From a virus: DNA of 43,989 nt. Below the pieces are notes generated by a model that ran no database searches, was not told the origin of the DNA, and saw nothing but the letters and a program-made list of their open reading frames with translations. The stretch lies in IMG/VR virus record IMGVR_UViG_3300037247_002025, positions 1 to 43,989 of that record. One strand, written 5' to 3'. The position numbers and the translations under genes were made by a program. Shown piece by piece: positions 1 through 8,912 of the stretch; position 1 is the stretch's first letter, and the number at the start of each line of letters is the position of its first letter.

Positions 1-178
1 TCGTTCCGTCGCGCGCGATCAGGTAGGCGGTCCCGATCGGCCGCGGGTCGGTCAGCCACCAGCGAAAGGTCGAGGTGGCGCTCCCGCCCACCGTGTGGTG
101 TAGCACGATCAGGTTCTTACTCGTTATCTCGTTCTTGTACTCGTCGGCCGGCAGGCGCAGGCTATAATCTATCTTCAT
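1..178 (-). CDS. N-acetylmuramoyl-L-alanine amidase (endolysin), N-terminal part
   Basis: Partial gene; it starts at the ATG at 178 and runs off the left edge, leaving 59 codons. The translation has VLHHTVGG (His27-His28) and later IGTAYLIARDG, the pattern of the amidase_2/PGRP fold, in which the first His binds the catalytic zinc. Such enzymes cut the amide bond between N-acetylmuramic acid and L-alanine in peptidoglycan to release phage. The ATG overlaps the stop of the holin-like gene (ATGA), so the two are translationally coupled as a lysis cassette. The remaining zinc ligands and any cell-wall-binding domain lie outside the window. Confidence 0.85.
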   Translation of the reverse strand, partial: MKIDYSLRLPADEYKNEITSKNLIVLHHTVGGSATSTFRWWLTDPRPIGTAYLIARDGT

Positions 179-438
179 CGCTTCACCTCGTCGAACGTTC
201 GCTTGGCGTAGCTACGCGCGCCCTCGGCGGCGGCGTGGATCTTTCCGAGCAGCTCCTTAACGTCGCGGAAGTTGTCGCGCAGCTCGCCGGCGGTCATGGC
301 GGAGTTCCCGGGGTTGCCCCCCTTTCGCTTGTTCTTGCTGGCGGCCTCGAGCGTGCGCGCGAAGACGTACTTTAGCAGCTCCAGCACGACCCAGGCGCCG
401 GTGACGACCAGGACGGTCAGCAGGCTCTCTTGGGGCAT
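175..438 (-). CDS. Probable holin (single membrane segment)
   Basis: An 87-residue protein with one strongly hydrophobic stretch at about residues 6-27 (LLTVLVVTGAWVVLELL) followed by a long charged tail rich in Lys, Arg and Glu. Size, topology and its place directly before the endolysin, with overlapping stop and start, fit a phage holin that lets the amidase reach the wall. No family motif was recognised, so the call rests on topology and context. Other membrane roles, for example a pinholin or spanin-like accessory, cannot be excluded. Confidence 0.6.
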   Translation of the reverse strand: MPQESLLTVLVVTGAWVVLELLKYVFARTLEAASKNKRKGGNPGNSAMTAGELRDNFRDVKELLGKIHAAAEGARSYAKRTFDEVKR

Positions 439-442
439 GGCG

Positions 443-760
443 TTAGATCCCCAGCTCCTCGTTCCCGGTCAGCCTCACCAGGGTCTCCAGGATGGTGTCG
501 TCCGCCTGGACCACGACGCCCTCCGCGCCCAGCCGGTTAAGCACGGCCGGCGGCAGGCTCTTGGTGGGCCGCGCCAGGTGGGGCACGGCGACCGCGATCG
601 TGTTGGGGGCGCTCTTGGCGGCCCGCCAGAGCCTGCGGTTGACCCGGAGCAGCGTCCAGCCGCCGCCGTCCCACTCCAGCGACCAGGAGTTTCCGAGGGC
701 GCCCAGGGCCGCCTGCACGGCGGGCTCGGACATCTTTACGAAGGCGAACAGCAAATCCAT
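443..760 (-). CDS. Hypothetical protein between tail fibre and lysis genes
   Basis: Encodes 105 residues starting MDLLFAFVKM. The ATG at 760-758 overlaps the TGA of the large upstream tail gene, which fixes this start; a longer reading to 808 would run inside that gene. The protein is mixed alpha/beta, with WSLEWDGGGWTLL near residue 26 and no transmembrane segment. I do not recognise the family. Its place between the fibre and lysis genes suggests a virion accessory or fibre chaperone, but this is only positional. Confidence 0.7.
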   Translation of the reverse strand: MDLLFAFVKMSEPAVQAALGALGNSWSLEWDGGGWTLLRVNRRLWRAAKSAPNTIAVAVPHLARPTKSLPPAVLNRLGAEGVVVQADDTILETLVRLTGNEELGI

Positions 761-3360
761 CACGTCACCTGCCCGCCGCTGAACGGCGTCGAGACGAACT
801 GCTCGCACTCGCCGGTGACGTTGACGTAGTTCGCGCCGCCGGCCTCAAGCCGGACGTAGAGAGCCAGCTTGATCTGTCCCGTGGTCGGGTTGGTATAGGT
901 GAGCGCGCCGCTTCCGGTTCGGCTCTGCGACGGCGTGGAACCGGGAGACGCAGCCAGTCTCAACCCGATGTTGTTGCCGGCCGAGTAAAAGTCTCTTGCG
1001 CCGCCGCCGGCCCCGTTCCCTATGAGGGTAAGCTCAAAGATAATCGAGGACACGTCGGGGCCCACGTAGAAATCAATCTCTTGCAGCTTCCGCCATCCAG
1101 TGAGCGTGGTCGTCCCGCTGGCCAGCAGGTCGAACACGCTCTTTCCGCTGTTGGACTTGTGCCAGTTGTCGGGGTCTATTTGACCAGAATCAAGAATCGC
1201 GTCCCCCACCCGCCCGTCGGTTAGCTCTATCGGGCGGCCCGATACCTGCGAGGCCCAGGCCGCCGAACCCTGGGTCGCCAGCGCGCCCTGGCCGGAGATG
1301 GCCGCCGCCGTGCGCGTCTCGGTGATGTTCGCCCCGCTCTCGGCGGCCCACTTCCGGGTCGCCGCCTCCGCGACGTCGTCCGCGTCCTGCGCCCCCGCCC
1401 CCGTGAAGCGAAAGATGTCGTCGGCGTCGAGGTTGATCCCGCCTACGATGCGCCGCAGTAGGGTCGGGCGGAGGACCCCGTCGAGGTAGGCCGGATCGAT
1501 CGAGCTCCGGGTCGGGCTACCGGGGACGGCGTCGAGGTCGATAGGAAAGAGCGCCGCCCCGAACTGGTCGAAGTAGGCCGTCGTGGCGACCGTGATCGAC
1601 GCCACCGAGCACGCTACTCGCGCGAAGAACGTACCGGCAGGCGCGGTGGCCGAGATCGCCGAGCGGGCGTAGCTTGAGGACGTAACCGCGTCTCCTATCG
1701 TACTCCCGATCTCCGTCTTGCTCGCGTTGAGCCAGCTGATCCGTACCCGCGGCGAACCATCGCCCGCCGTTCGCTTGATGAAGCACTGCGCCATCACCCG
1801 GTCGCCCGGGGCCGCCGGCATGGTGACGGAGTTTCGTAATGTGGAGGGAGCCGAACCGACGAACTTCGCGACCCAGTCGCCGTCGTAGGCGTCCGTTGAA
1901 TTTTTCTCGATCGTAAAATCGCCCGTGTCCTTCGTCCACTGCACGTCGCCCGACTCGAAGTCCGGGTTGCGCATCAGCAGGATGCCGCCGCCCGAGAGCA
2001 ACTCGTTGTCGAGCCCGCCCTCGAAGCCGGGCTCGCCCCCGCCCGGGTCGCCCGGGTCGCTGTCGACCTCGATGGCCTTGCTCCGCAGCCCCACCGTGAC
2101 GACGCGAAAGGTCCCGTTGTTCGTATTGGTCTGGTCCCCCTTCGGCGGCTCGAAGTAGAGCGTGTTGATCGTCACCGCCCCGGTGTCCTGGCGGATGAAG
2201 CCGTGCAGCGTCAGCAGCGACCCGATCGCGCCCGGCGCGGCCGTGTCGCTCCGGGCGTAGAGATAGATCAGCTCGGCGCGGGCGTAGGCGTAGCCGTCGA
2301 TCGGGGAGGTCGGGAGCGCCACGGTCGTCCCGTGGGTCTGGGTGGTGACGAAGAACTCCGGCCGTAGCGCCGCGAACTTCGAGTTGCGAACCATCACCAG
2401 CGCGTCGTCGTCAAGCGGCGGCTTGCCGGGAAGAAAGACGTTGGCGTTCAGGTCGGTGAACGAAACCGTACCGGTCGCGGTGATCCCGGCCCGGAAGCCG
2501 AAGGCGAAGACCCGGACGCGGCCGTCCTGGGTAACCGTGTCGCTGCTCGCTAGGAGCCGGTAGGTGACGGTGGTATCCACCAGCCCGGTGGCGCCGTTCA
2601 CGTTCTTTTCTAGCCGCGCGAGCGTATGCCCGGACGGACCGCTCGAGAGCCCGGTCGCGAAGGCCGGGGTCCAGCGCCAGCTCGTCAGGAACACCAGGTC
2701 CGCGTAGGGGTACTGGAAGCCATCGACGTCGCTGGTCGGCCGCGGCACGGTCTGGCCGTTCCCGAACTCCCCCAGGTCGAAGAACTCCGCCTGGACGACG
2801 CTCCGCTTGGCGGCCGCGTTCAGGTCCTTGAGCCGGTCCTCCCGCCAGGCGCTGTCGAGGTCGAGGTCCGCGTCCGGCACGTTCGTCCACGCCGGGATCG
2901 CGGCGAGGTCGAGCTGGCCGAGCCCGCGGACGCCGACCGCCCAGACCGAGAGCTCCCCATCCTGGGTCTCGGTCGTCTGCCCACCCTGGACGTGGTAGAC
3001 CGTCTTGCAGTGGACGAGGCCGGGGTCGCCGTCGGCCCGCTGCTCCACGTCGTAGTCGAAGTAGAGGATCGTGCCCGCGCCGCTGGTGATACCGTCGCGC
3101 GGGTCCGCGCTCAGCACGACCTCCCACAGGTAGATAACCTCGCTCGCCTGGTAGGGCAGCCGGTCGACCGCGCTGGTCGGGCGCGCGACCGTCTGCCCGT
3201 CCGAGAACCGCCCCATGTAGAAAAACTCCGGGCGGACCACCCCGAACTTAGTGTTCTCGAGGATCTTGACGGCGTGCTGGCCCTGCGCGATCTCCTCCGC
3301 GTCGAGGGCGGAGTCCGGCAGGTCGCTGAGCCCCGGCGGCGCGATGAGCGTGAGCGGCAT
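760..3360 (-). CDS. Large tail fibre / receptor-binding-type protein with triple repeat and CBM-like domain
   Basis: An 866-residue protein built in modules. Residues about 30-430 hold three diverged copies of a domain of roughly 140 residues with the signature (R/A)EFF...GxxVxxPTSxxDGxxY (near residues 44, 190 and 330). Residues about 460-610 form a beta-sandwich resembling carbohydrate-binding modules (opening RNPDFESGDVQW, closing TAYFDQFGAALF). After this comes a region typical of phage fibre shafts (AATRKWAAESGANIT), and the C-terminal ~120 residues form a beta-rich tip. It follows the hub-like gene by 3 bases and overlaps the next start (ATGA), as expected for the most distal tail gene. 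The likely role is host-surface glycan binding at the tail tip. Confidence 0.7.
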   Translation of the reverse strand: MPLTLIAPPGLSDLPDSALDAEEIAQGQHAVKILENTKFGVVRPEFFYMGRFSDGQTVARPTSAVDRLPYQASEVIYLWEVVLSADPRDGITSGAGTILYFDYDVEQRADGDPGLVHCKTVYHVQGGQTTETQDGELSVWAVGVRGLGQLDLAAIPAWTNVPDADLDLDSAWREDRLKDLNAAAKRSVVQAEFFDLGEFGNGQTVPRPTSDVDGFQYPYADLVFLTSWRWTPAFATGLSSGPSGHTLARLEKNVNGATGLVDTTVTYRLLASSDTVTQDGRVRVFAFGFRAGITATGTVSFTDLNANVFLPGKPPLDDDALVMVRNSKFAALRPEFFVTTQTHGTTVALPTSPIDGYAYARAELIYLYARSDTAAPGAIGSLLTLHGFIRQDTGAVTINTLYFEPPKGDQTNTNNGTFRVVTVGLRSKAIEVDSDPGDPGGGEPGFEGGLDNELLSGGGILLMRNPDFESGDVQWTKDTGDFTIEKNSTDAYDGDWVAKFVGSAPSTLRNSVTMPAAPGDRVMAQCFIKRTAGDGSPRVRISWLNASKTEIGSTIGDAVTSSSYARSAISATAPAGTFFARVACSVASITVATTAYFDQFGAALFPIDLDAVPGSPTRSSIDPAYLDGVLRPTLLRRIVGGINLDADDIFRFTGAGAQDADDVAEAATRKWAAESGANITETRTAAAISGQGALATQGSAAWASQVSGRPIELTDGRVGDAILDSGQIDPDNWHKSNSGKSVFDLLASGTTTLTGWRKLQEIDFYVGPDVSSIIFELTLIGNGAGGGARDFYSAGNNIGLRLAASPGSTPSQSRTGSGALTYTNPTTGQIKLALYVRLEAGGANYVNVTGECEQFVSTPFSGGQVT

Positions 3361-3363
3361 AGT

Positions 3364-4749
3364 CTAGGCGAGCGGGTGAGCGTCGACGTCGTCGCTCATC
3401 TTCCCGTCCGTCTTATCTCCTACGAACATATAGGTATCCTTCTGGCCCTGGCTGGCCGCGGTCCACTCCGGCACGCTCGCGGGCGCGATCAAGAATGGCC
3501 CCAGCCCAGCAGGATCGATCCCGCCCCCGAGCTGTACTTGCTCCGCGTCGGCTAGCGAGATCTTCACCTGGCCCTTCATGTAGACCCGGCTAACCTTCGT
3601 GACGACGAAGAACTGGTCGGTGATGCCCAGCGCCCCGCTGACCCGGTTGGGCACGAACGGGTGGCTGAGCTCGACGAAGTCCCCGATCTCCAGCAGCGCG
3701 GCCTCGTCCCAGTGCGCGGTCAGGGCATTCATCGTGAGGTTCTTATCCGCGAAGCGGTTGAAGATTCCCTGCGCGACCAGGCGGGCCAGCCCGAAGCCCT
3801 GCAGGGCCGATCGCATCCCGAGCGACTCGATGACGTGCGAGCCCTGCTGGCTGAACTTGCTCTCCGACGCCGCCTCGATCTCCACGTTGCCGACCGCGAA
3901 CTTATCGCCATCGTGGTCAAAGCGGTGGATCACCACGTTGATGAGCTCGCTCTCCGCTGGCGTCGGGAGGGTCGCCACATTAGCGGCGCTGAACGAGAAC
4001 TGCGAGACGATCGTTCCCGGCAGTGGCAGGAAGCCCCGGATGCTGAACTTCCCGTCGGCCAGCGTAAGGGCGTAGAGGCCGAGCGGCGCCAGCAGCTCCT
4101 TCTCGATGAACGCCTTGGCCTCCGGCGCCTTTTCGATCGAGAAGTTGAACTGGATGCCCGGAAAGACCAGGTCCCGGTAGGCCTGGATGGTGGTGACGTC
4201 GATGTCGCCCGCCGCCAGCCCGACCTCGCCCTGCAGGATCTGCGAGTTGAGGATGGTCATCGGGTTTCCACTGAAGGTCTTGGGGTCGTCCGAGCCGGTC
4301 GGCCCGCCGTTGTCGCCGGTCTTAAAGATGGTCTTCTTTACCAACCGGGTCCGGGGCTTGCAGGTGAACTTCCAGGCGGTGTTGTTCTTGACCGACTCCA
4401 CCCGGTCGACGACGTAGGTGTGCATGAGCGCGTAGTCGGCCTCGGCCAGCCCGACGAACCCGGTCTTGAGCGTGCATTCCCGGCCCTGAAAGACGAAGGG
4501 AAAGTCCCCGAGGATTGCCCCGCCGATGTCCGCGACCGTCACCGCCAGGTCGTTGAGCGCGCTCGTGCCCTTGAGCTCCTGGGCGCTCTGGGTCACCGGC
4601 GCGATGTCGACGATCCACGAGTCAAAGCTCCCGAAGCCGGGGTCCCTGGTAGCGAAGCTCCGTGAGTAGCCGGTGATCTCGAAGAGGTGGACGTACCGCT
4701 TGACCAGCTTCGCGGCCTCGGTCTTCCAGTTGGCGGTCGCGCTGATCAT
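3364..4749 (-). CDS. Tail hub / baseplate-like minor tail protein
   Basis: Encodes 461 residues starting MISATANWKTEAAKL. The ATG at 4749 overlaps the TGA of the preceding gene, so the longer reading to 4821 is not needed. Sequence such as FQGRECTLKTGFVGLAEADY, a long middle domain with SIRGFLPLPGTI, and a C-terminal domain with IGDFVELSHP and TKVSRVYMKGQVKI look like the stacked beta domains of siphovirus tail hub proteins (the phage-27/Tal-like region). It lies between the Dit-like and fibre genes, the usual place of the hub that joins the tube to the fibres. The family was judged by eye, so the exact name is uncertain. Confidence 0.55.
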   Translation of the reverse strand: MISATANWKTEAAKLVKRYVHLFEITGYSRSFATRDPGFGSFDSWIVDIAPVTQSAQELKGTSALNDLAVTVADIGGAILGDFPFVFQGRECTLKTGFVGLAEADYALMHTYVVDRVESVKNNTAWKFTCKPRTRLVKKTIFKTGDNGGPTGSDDPKTFSGNPMTILNSQILQGEVGLAAGDIDVTTIQAYRDLVFPGIQFNFSIEKAPEAKAFIEKELLAPLGLYALTLADGKFSIRGFLPLPGTIVSQFSFSAANVATLPTPAESELINVVIHRFDHDGDKFAVGNVEIEAASESKFSQQGSHVIESLGMRSALQGFGLARLVAQGIFNRFADKNLTMNALTAHWDEAALLEIGDFVELSHPFVPNRVSGALGITDQFFVVTKVSRVYMKGQVKISLADAEQVQLGGGIDPAGLGPFLIAPASVPEWTAASQGQKDTYMFVGDKTDGKMSDDVDAHPLA

Positions 4750-5630
4750 ACGAACTCCCGCAGCCGTAGCTTGAATTCGTAGAAACGGTTGGCCCCCCGC
4801 ACCTGGAGCTTCGGCCGCCACCGCTTATCCTCGAGGACGTAGGTGGTCTTGCCGGCCGCGAAGGCGTCGGGGTAGTAGTCGAAGTTGGTCCCGTCGAGCA
4901 CGGCGGTGATGAAGGTATCCCAGCGATCGATCGCGGCCGGGATCACGGCCTGCGTCTTGACGTAAGGGCCGAGCGCACCATAAGCAAGCTGGCCTCCCCA
5001 GAAATAGATCGGACCATCTGCCTCTTCCCAACTACTTGATCCACCTATTTGAAAACCGACGTGCGTCCAATCACTGGCACCGAGTCCCGTGAGAAAGAAT
5101 CGTTTCCACGAATCGACTACGATCGCGTCACCTTGAAATTGAGGATCGCTACCACCCGAAGCATTTTTATGCATTACCATCCTTACGGTCATAGAACCGG
5201 TAAGAACGCGCAACCAAATTGATGTCGCAAAGCTACGGCCTACAATCTCCGGGGGCTGTCGGTCTTGCCAAATCCTTGCGTTTGTAGACGATACGTCTGG
5301 AATAACTTTATCGGCGGTATTGCCGTCCAACGGATCGGTCACATCTGAGGTATTCGCCTCAACCGTCACCTGCGACTTTGTCCAATCCCCGTGGTCGAGC
5401 TCCTCCGATCGCGTGAGGTAGTTCTCCGCCTCGGTCGGTACCAGCGTGAGGTCAAGCTCGAGGAACTTGTCGACCCGCTCCAGCAGGCTCTGCCGCTCCC
5501 CGGAGCTCGCGATCGTGTCGTGGCGCCGAAACGCCTGGTCGAAGGGCCGGACGTTCACCGGCGGGAAGGCGAAGAGCAGCTCGTTGGCGCCCCCGCTCGG
5601 CCAGACGATCTTCGGGACTAGGATCGGCAT
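4746..5630 (-). CDS. Distal tail-like protein with inserted carbohydrate-binding-like domain
   Basis: A 294-residue protein. The first ~68 and last ~66 residues (ending RGANRFYEFKLRLREFV) appear to form one tail domain, and residues ~69-228 are an inserted beta-sandwich opening NYLTRSEELDHGDWTKSQVT, a typical start of phage CBM-like domains. The DNA of the insert is much lower in G+C (about 50% over 4981-5340, counted by hand) than the flanking lines (about two thirds), which points to later acquisition. The gene follows the tape measure with a 4-base gap and a good ribosome site (AGGAG), the normal place of the distal tail protein. The insert probably binds host or environmental glycans. Confidence 0.6.
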   Translation of the reverse strand: MPILVPKIVWPSGGANELLFAFPPVNVRPFDQAFRRHDTIASSGERQSLLERVDKFLELDLTLVPTEAENYLTRSEELDHGDWTKSQVTVEANTSDVTDPLDGNTADKVIPDVSSTNARIWQDRQPPEIVGRSFATSIWLRVLTGSMTVRMVMHKNASGGSDPQFQGDAIVVDSWKRFFLTGLGASDWTHVGFQIGGSSSWEEADGPIYFWGGQLAYGALGPYVKTQAVIPAAIDRWDTFITAVLDGTNFDYYPDAFAAGKTTYVLEDKRWRPKLQVRGANRFYEFKLRLREFV

Positions 5631-5634
5631 CGGC

Positions 5635-8136
5635 TCAGCTCCTGCTCACCACGTTAAACGAGTCCGAGGCCTGCAGCGGCGCGTCGCCGCTCCGGACCAG
5701 CTCGCTCATCTGCTGCATCAGCTCGAGCAGGGTATCCGCGCTGATAATGGTTCCCTCAACGATGAGGGTCAGGCCCCCGCCCGCTCCGGCGCCCTCCTCG
5801 ACCCCACCCGGTTGGTTGGTACGGAACGGGATCACCGCCTCCTTGATCGCCGGGGCCTGCTCGCCCAGCAGCGCCAGCGTCGGCCGCGTGATGATCCCGC
5901 CCGCCTGCATCCGGCGCTCGACCTCAAGCGGCTCCGCGGTATCTCCCGCGACCTGGCCCCGGACCGGCGCGGCTCCCGCGCCCGCGCCCGGCGCGCCACC
6001 TCCTTCGCGGCCGCCCCCGAACGCCCCAGCTACCGCCGCGACCTGAAGCGCGCCCACCGCTCCGTAGAAGGCGGAGGCCGCGAAGTGCTTGGCCGCCTTC
6101 CAATACTGCTGCTTAGCTAGGTCGGCGAAGCCCTCACCCATCTCAAAGATCGCCTTCACCAGGGCGATCTCCTTAACCGCCTTGATGATCGAGCCCGCCT
6201 TGGCCGCCTCGGTCGCGGTCGTGCTCGCGGCCAGGGCCTGGTTCATCGCGATGTTCCGCAGGATCTGCCCGACGATCAGGCCCATCACGCGAAGCATCAC
6301 CCCGCCCGCGCCCTGAACGCTTCCCGCGATCTGGTTGAAGGCGTCCGTCGCCTGCTGGGCCATGTCGGTAAAGCTGATCCCGGTATCGGCAAGGGCCTGC
6401 CGCATCGCCTCGAGCTGCTCCTCGGTTGGCTCGACGAAGACCCCGATCCCCTCGGCCGCCAGCTCGAGGTTAAGCGGGATCTCCCCCAGGCCCTGGTTTA
6501 GTTCCTCCAGGGACTGCTTGAATCGCGCCGCCTCAAACTGCTCGATCAGCGCCGCGTTCTCTCCCCGGAACCGGGCGATCCCCGCCGCCGCCAGGTCAAA
6601 CTTGAACCCCACCCCAGCAGCGGCCCCGCCGAGATCGTCGAGGGTTTTCTTGGTTTTCTCCCCGGTCTCCGCGACGAATTCTAACTCCTGGCTCATCTTT
6701 GCGAGCTGTATCTCGAGCTTCTCGATCAGGTCGATATCGGTCTTGATCGAGCCCTTGAGATTATCCACCGTCTCGCGAAGCTGCGTGACCCCAATCGCGA
6801 GTATCCCGAAGGTTCTAAAAAGGGTCTCATTGCTTAGGACGAACTCGGCGATCGCTAACCGCGCTTGAAAGATCGTAAGGATCACGCCCTCGACCAGCCC
6901 CTTCCAGAATATAAAGACCTGCGTAAGAGAGATAATCGACCAAGCGACCGCGTTGAGGATGATCCGAAGATTCTCTCCCCTAGCTCCCAACGTCCCGAAG
7001 CTGACCAGCACCGCCTCGATCGCCGGGCTCATGTTCTCAAAGGCGATGATAAACTCCTTCTCGATCGTCACGGTGATCGCCTTGAATCGCTCGTCCAGGG
7101 TATCGAACTGCTTGTCCGCCGCGATCGTGGTCGCGGTCGCATCTTCTTGAGCTTTCTTAAGCACCCCAAGCGCCCGCTTATACTCGTCGGCGCCCTTGCC
7201 TAAGAGAATAAAGATACCTTTCTGTGCTTCCGTTTCTCGAAACAGGTTGGTGGTCGCGGCCGTATCGCCCTTCAGGAGCTTGCCGAGTTCCTGTAGGGCC
7301 GCGTTCAAGCCGTCCTTGGCAATGATGTCGCGCATCTTCGCCTGCGAGATTCCTAGTTCCTCAAATCGCTTGGTCGCCTCGGGCGTAGTGAAAGTCCTAA
7401 GGATCGCGACCATCGTAGTCATAGCTTCTGCCGCCGAGATGCCGGACTTCGTCATCGTTGCGATCCCGGCGTTAAGCTCGGGCAAATCTATATTTAGCTG
7501 GGCAGCAGCCGAAATCACCCGCCCCAACGAGCTGGATAGCTCTTCGCCGGTGATCTTTCCTTCCTCGATAGTCTTAAACAGCACAGAGGAAACTGACGCG
7601 GCCTTCTCAACGCTTAGACCGTAGGCATTTATTACGGTCGTCAGCACATCGACGGCGGTCAGGGTATCTGTTAGCCCAGCCTTCGCGAAGAGCGCAGCCT
7701 CGCCCACCAGCCTTACGGCCTGCGCCGGTGCGACGCCGGCAGAGAGCGCCTGGTACAAGCCGCGTGTGAGCTCGGTCGCACTTCCTAGCTCGGGCCGCAG
7801 CTCAAAGATCTGTTGCTTTAAGATCTTTAACTGCTTGACCCCGACCGGGGTCTGGGTATTTATCAGGGTCGCGACGTTGGCGAACTCCTTCCCGAACTCG
7901 ATCGCCGCCTTCGCCGCGTCCTTTAGGACCTGGATGACCTTCCAACCTACGAAGACGAGCCCAACGCCGAGCGCAAGCTGCTTGATCCTTCTCAGGCCCG
8001 CGCCGAAGCCGCTAAGCCCCTTCTCGGCCTCCCGCGACGCCCGGCGAACCTTCGGGCCGAGCCCGGCCACCGCGCTGTTAAGCGGAGCGTCGTCGACGCG
8101 AAAGCTAAGAACGGCGTCGCCGAGGTTAATGGCCAT
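5635..8136 (-). CDS. Tail tape measure protein
   Basis: An 833-residue, largely helical protein. The N-terminal half has the features of the TP901-type tape measure core (SAGVAPAQAVRLVGEAALFAKAG, then AINAYGLSVEKAASVSSVLF-like text and EELSSSLGRVISAAAQLNIDLPEL at about 120-245). Hydrophobic stretches at ~53-67, 390-430 and 610-700 fit the membrane-active segments of these proteins. The protein sits inside the tail tube and sets its length; with the usual ~0.15 nm per residue rule, 833 residues suggest a tail of roughly 120 nm. No muramidase or peptidase domain was seen. Translation starts at the ATG at 8136 after GAGGAG, overlapping the end of the frameshifted chaperone. Confidence 0.9.
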   Translation of the reverse strand: MAINLGDAVLSFRVDDAPLNSAVAGLGPKVRRASREAEKGLSGFGAGLRRIKQLALGVGLVFVGWKVIQVLKDAAKAAIEFGKEFANVATLINTQTPVGVKQLKILKQQIFELRPELGSATELTRGLYQALSAGVAPAQAVRLVGEAALFAKAGLTDTLTAVDVLTTVINAYGLSVEKAASVSSVLFKTIEEGKITGEELSSSLGRVISAAAQLNIDLPELNAGIATMTKSGISAAEAMTTMVAILRTFTTPEATKRFEELGISQAKMRDIIAKDGLNAALQELGKLLKGDTAATTNLFRETEAQKGIFILLGKGADEYKRALGVLKKAQEDATATTIAADKQFDTLDERFKAITVTIEKEFIIAFENMSPAIEAVLVSFGTLGARGENLRIILNAVAWSIISLTQVFIFWKGLVEGVILTIFQARLAIAEFVLSNETLFRTFGILAIGVTQLRETVDNLKGSIKTDIDLIEKLEIQLAKMSQELEFVAETGEKTKKTLDDLGGAAAGVGFKFDLAAAGIARFRGENAALIEQFEAARFKQSLEELNQGLGEIPLNLELAAEGIGVFVEPTEEQLEAMRQALADTGISFTDMAQQATDAFNQIAGSVQGAGGVMLRVMGLIVGQILRNIAMNQALAASTTATEAAKAGSIIKAVKEIALVKAIFEMGEGFADLAKQQYWKAAKHFAASAFYGAVGALQVAAVAGAFGGGREGGGAPGAGAGAAPVRGQVAGDTAEPLEVERRMQAGGIITRPTLALLGEQAPAIKEAVIPFRTNQPGGVEEGAGAGGGLTLIVEGTIISADTLLELMQQMSELVRSGDAPLQASDSFNVVSRS

Positions 8137-8838
8137 CTGCGCTCCTCGTCGGCCGCCGCGGGACGATTCCGTGCCGCCGCATGAAGGTCGTCGCGCTCAT
8201 CTTATTTCTAAAGCCGCCCGTCATCTCTTTCATCTTGGCTCCCGCCAGCTTCGCCTGAAACTCAAACTCCAGCTTTCTTCGCCTCCCCAGGCTCTGCAGC
8301 ATCAGCCCCAGCTTCTCCTCCGTCCAGTGGTCGTTTATGTACTCGGGCGTGAGGCCCCACTGGTAGAGGGCGAGCTCGTAGGCTTCTCCGAGAGTAACGT
8401 TGCCTTCGTTACCTGGGAAAGTGCCAGGACCGTCTGCAGCAGGTCGAAAAAAGGGAAGCCCAGCTTCATTACCGCGTTGAAGGCGACGACCAGCTGGACC
8501 TCAGTCGCCTCCGCCTCGATCTTCTTTCGCGGAAGCTCGGGCGCGTAGGCAAAGAAGAGGTCCGCGACGAACCCCGGAAACTTAATGAACGCCAGGCGCA
8601 TCGCACGGGTGAACATCTCGGTTTCGTCCTGCTTCCGAAAGAAGCTCAGGATGGTTCGGCGCGGCGGCGTGAAGCCCTTCGCGACCAGCTGCAGCTTTTG
8701 ATAGAATAGCTCCCGCCACCTTCCTTGTTCATTGATCGTCAGCGGCCGGATCTCGTACTCGCGATCGCCCAGCGTAACCTTGCTCGGCAATTGAAAGAGC
8801 CCCGCCTCCTCCGTCCTTCCGTTCGTCTTCTCTGGCAT
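8126..8838 (-). CDS. Tail assembly chaperone GT, made by -1 ribosomal frameshift
   Basis: Translation starting at 8838 can slip back one base on CCCTTTTTTC (minus strand, 8455-8446), which holds two in-frame slippery heptamers, C_CCT_TTT and T_TTT_TTC. The -1 frame is then open to the TAA at 8128-8126, giving a fusion of 237 residues. The extension carries LGEAYELALYQWGLTPEYI and NDHWTEEKLGLMLQSL, the kind of text seen in T domains of lambda-like GT proteins. No independent start supports this second frame. It ends inside the tape measure start region, the classic G/GT layout. The T domain is expected to bind the tape measure during tail assembly. Confidence 0.85.
8335..8838 (-). CDS. Tail assembly chaperone G
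   Basis: A 167-residue, unshifted product starting MPEKTNGRTEEAGLF, fixed by AGAGGAGGCG just upstream of the ATG at 8838. It has a ~50-residue beta-type N-terminal part (KVTLGDREYEIRPLTINEQG) followed by helices. Residues after the slip site (from about 128) are Ser/Thr-rich and look non-conserved, as expected where the conserved reading leaves the frame. The protein coats the tape measure during tail assembly and is absent from mature virions in well-studied phages. Only position and the frameshift support this naming; the sequence itself is diverged. Confidence 0.8.
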   Translation of the reverse strand: MPEKTNGRTEEAGLFQLPSKVTLGDREYEIRPLTINEQGRWRELFYQKLQLVAKGFTPPRRTILSFFRKQDETEMFTRAMRLAFIKFPGFVADLFFAYAPELPRKKIEAEATEVQLVVAFNAVMKLGFPFFDLLQTVLALSQVTKATLLSEKPTSSPSTSGASRPST

Positions 8839-8858
8839 CTCGCCTCCTCTAGCGAAAG

Positions 8859-8897
8859 GGGGCCGCCGGTTCCTTCGCCGCGCCATCCGGCGGCCCC
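8859..8897 (-). terminator. Strong hairpin after the major tail protein gene
   Basis: Perfect 11-base inverted repeat GGGGCCGCCGG / CCGGCGGCCCC (8859-8869 and 8887-8897) with a 17-base loop, in the short gap between the major tail protein and chaperone genes. On the minus strand it is followed only by CTTTCG, so the U-tract is short. It is more likely an attenuator or RNA-stabilising 3' end that lowers expression of downstream tail genes relative to the tube protein than a full terminator. Confidence 0.6.
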
Positions 8898-8912
8898 TCC
8901 CCGCGTCAACTA

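Noticed and set aside
2626-3555. Long plus-strand reading frame (309 codons) inside the fibre gene
   Set aside because: Arg/Val/Leu-rich mirror of a high-G+C gene, no ribosome site, no recognisable domain.
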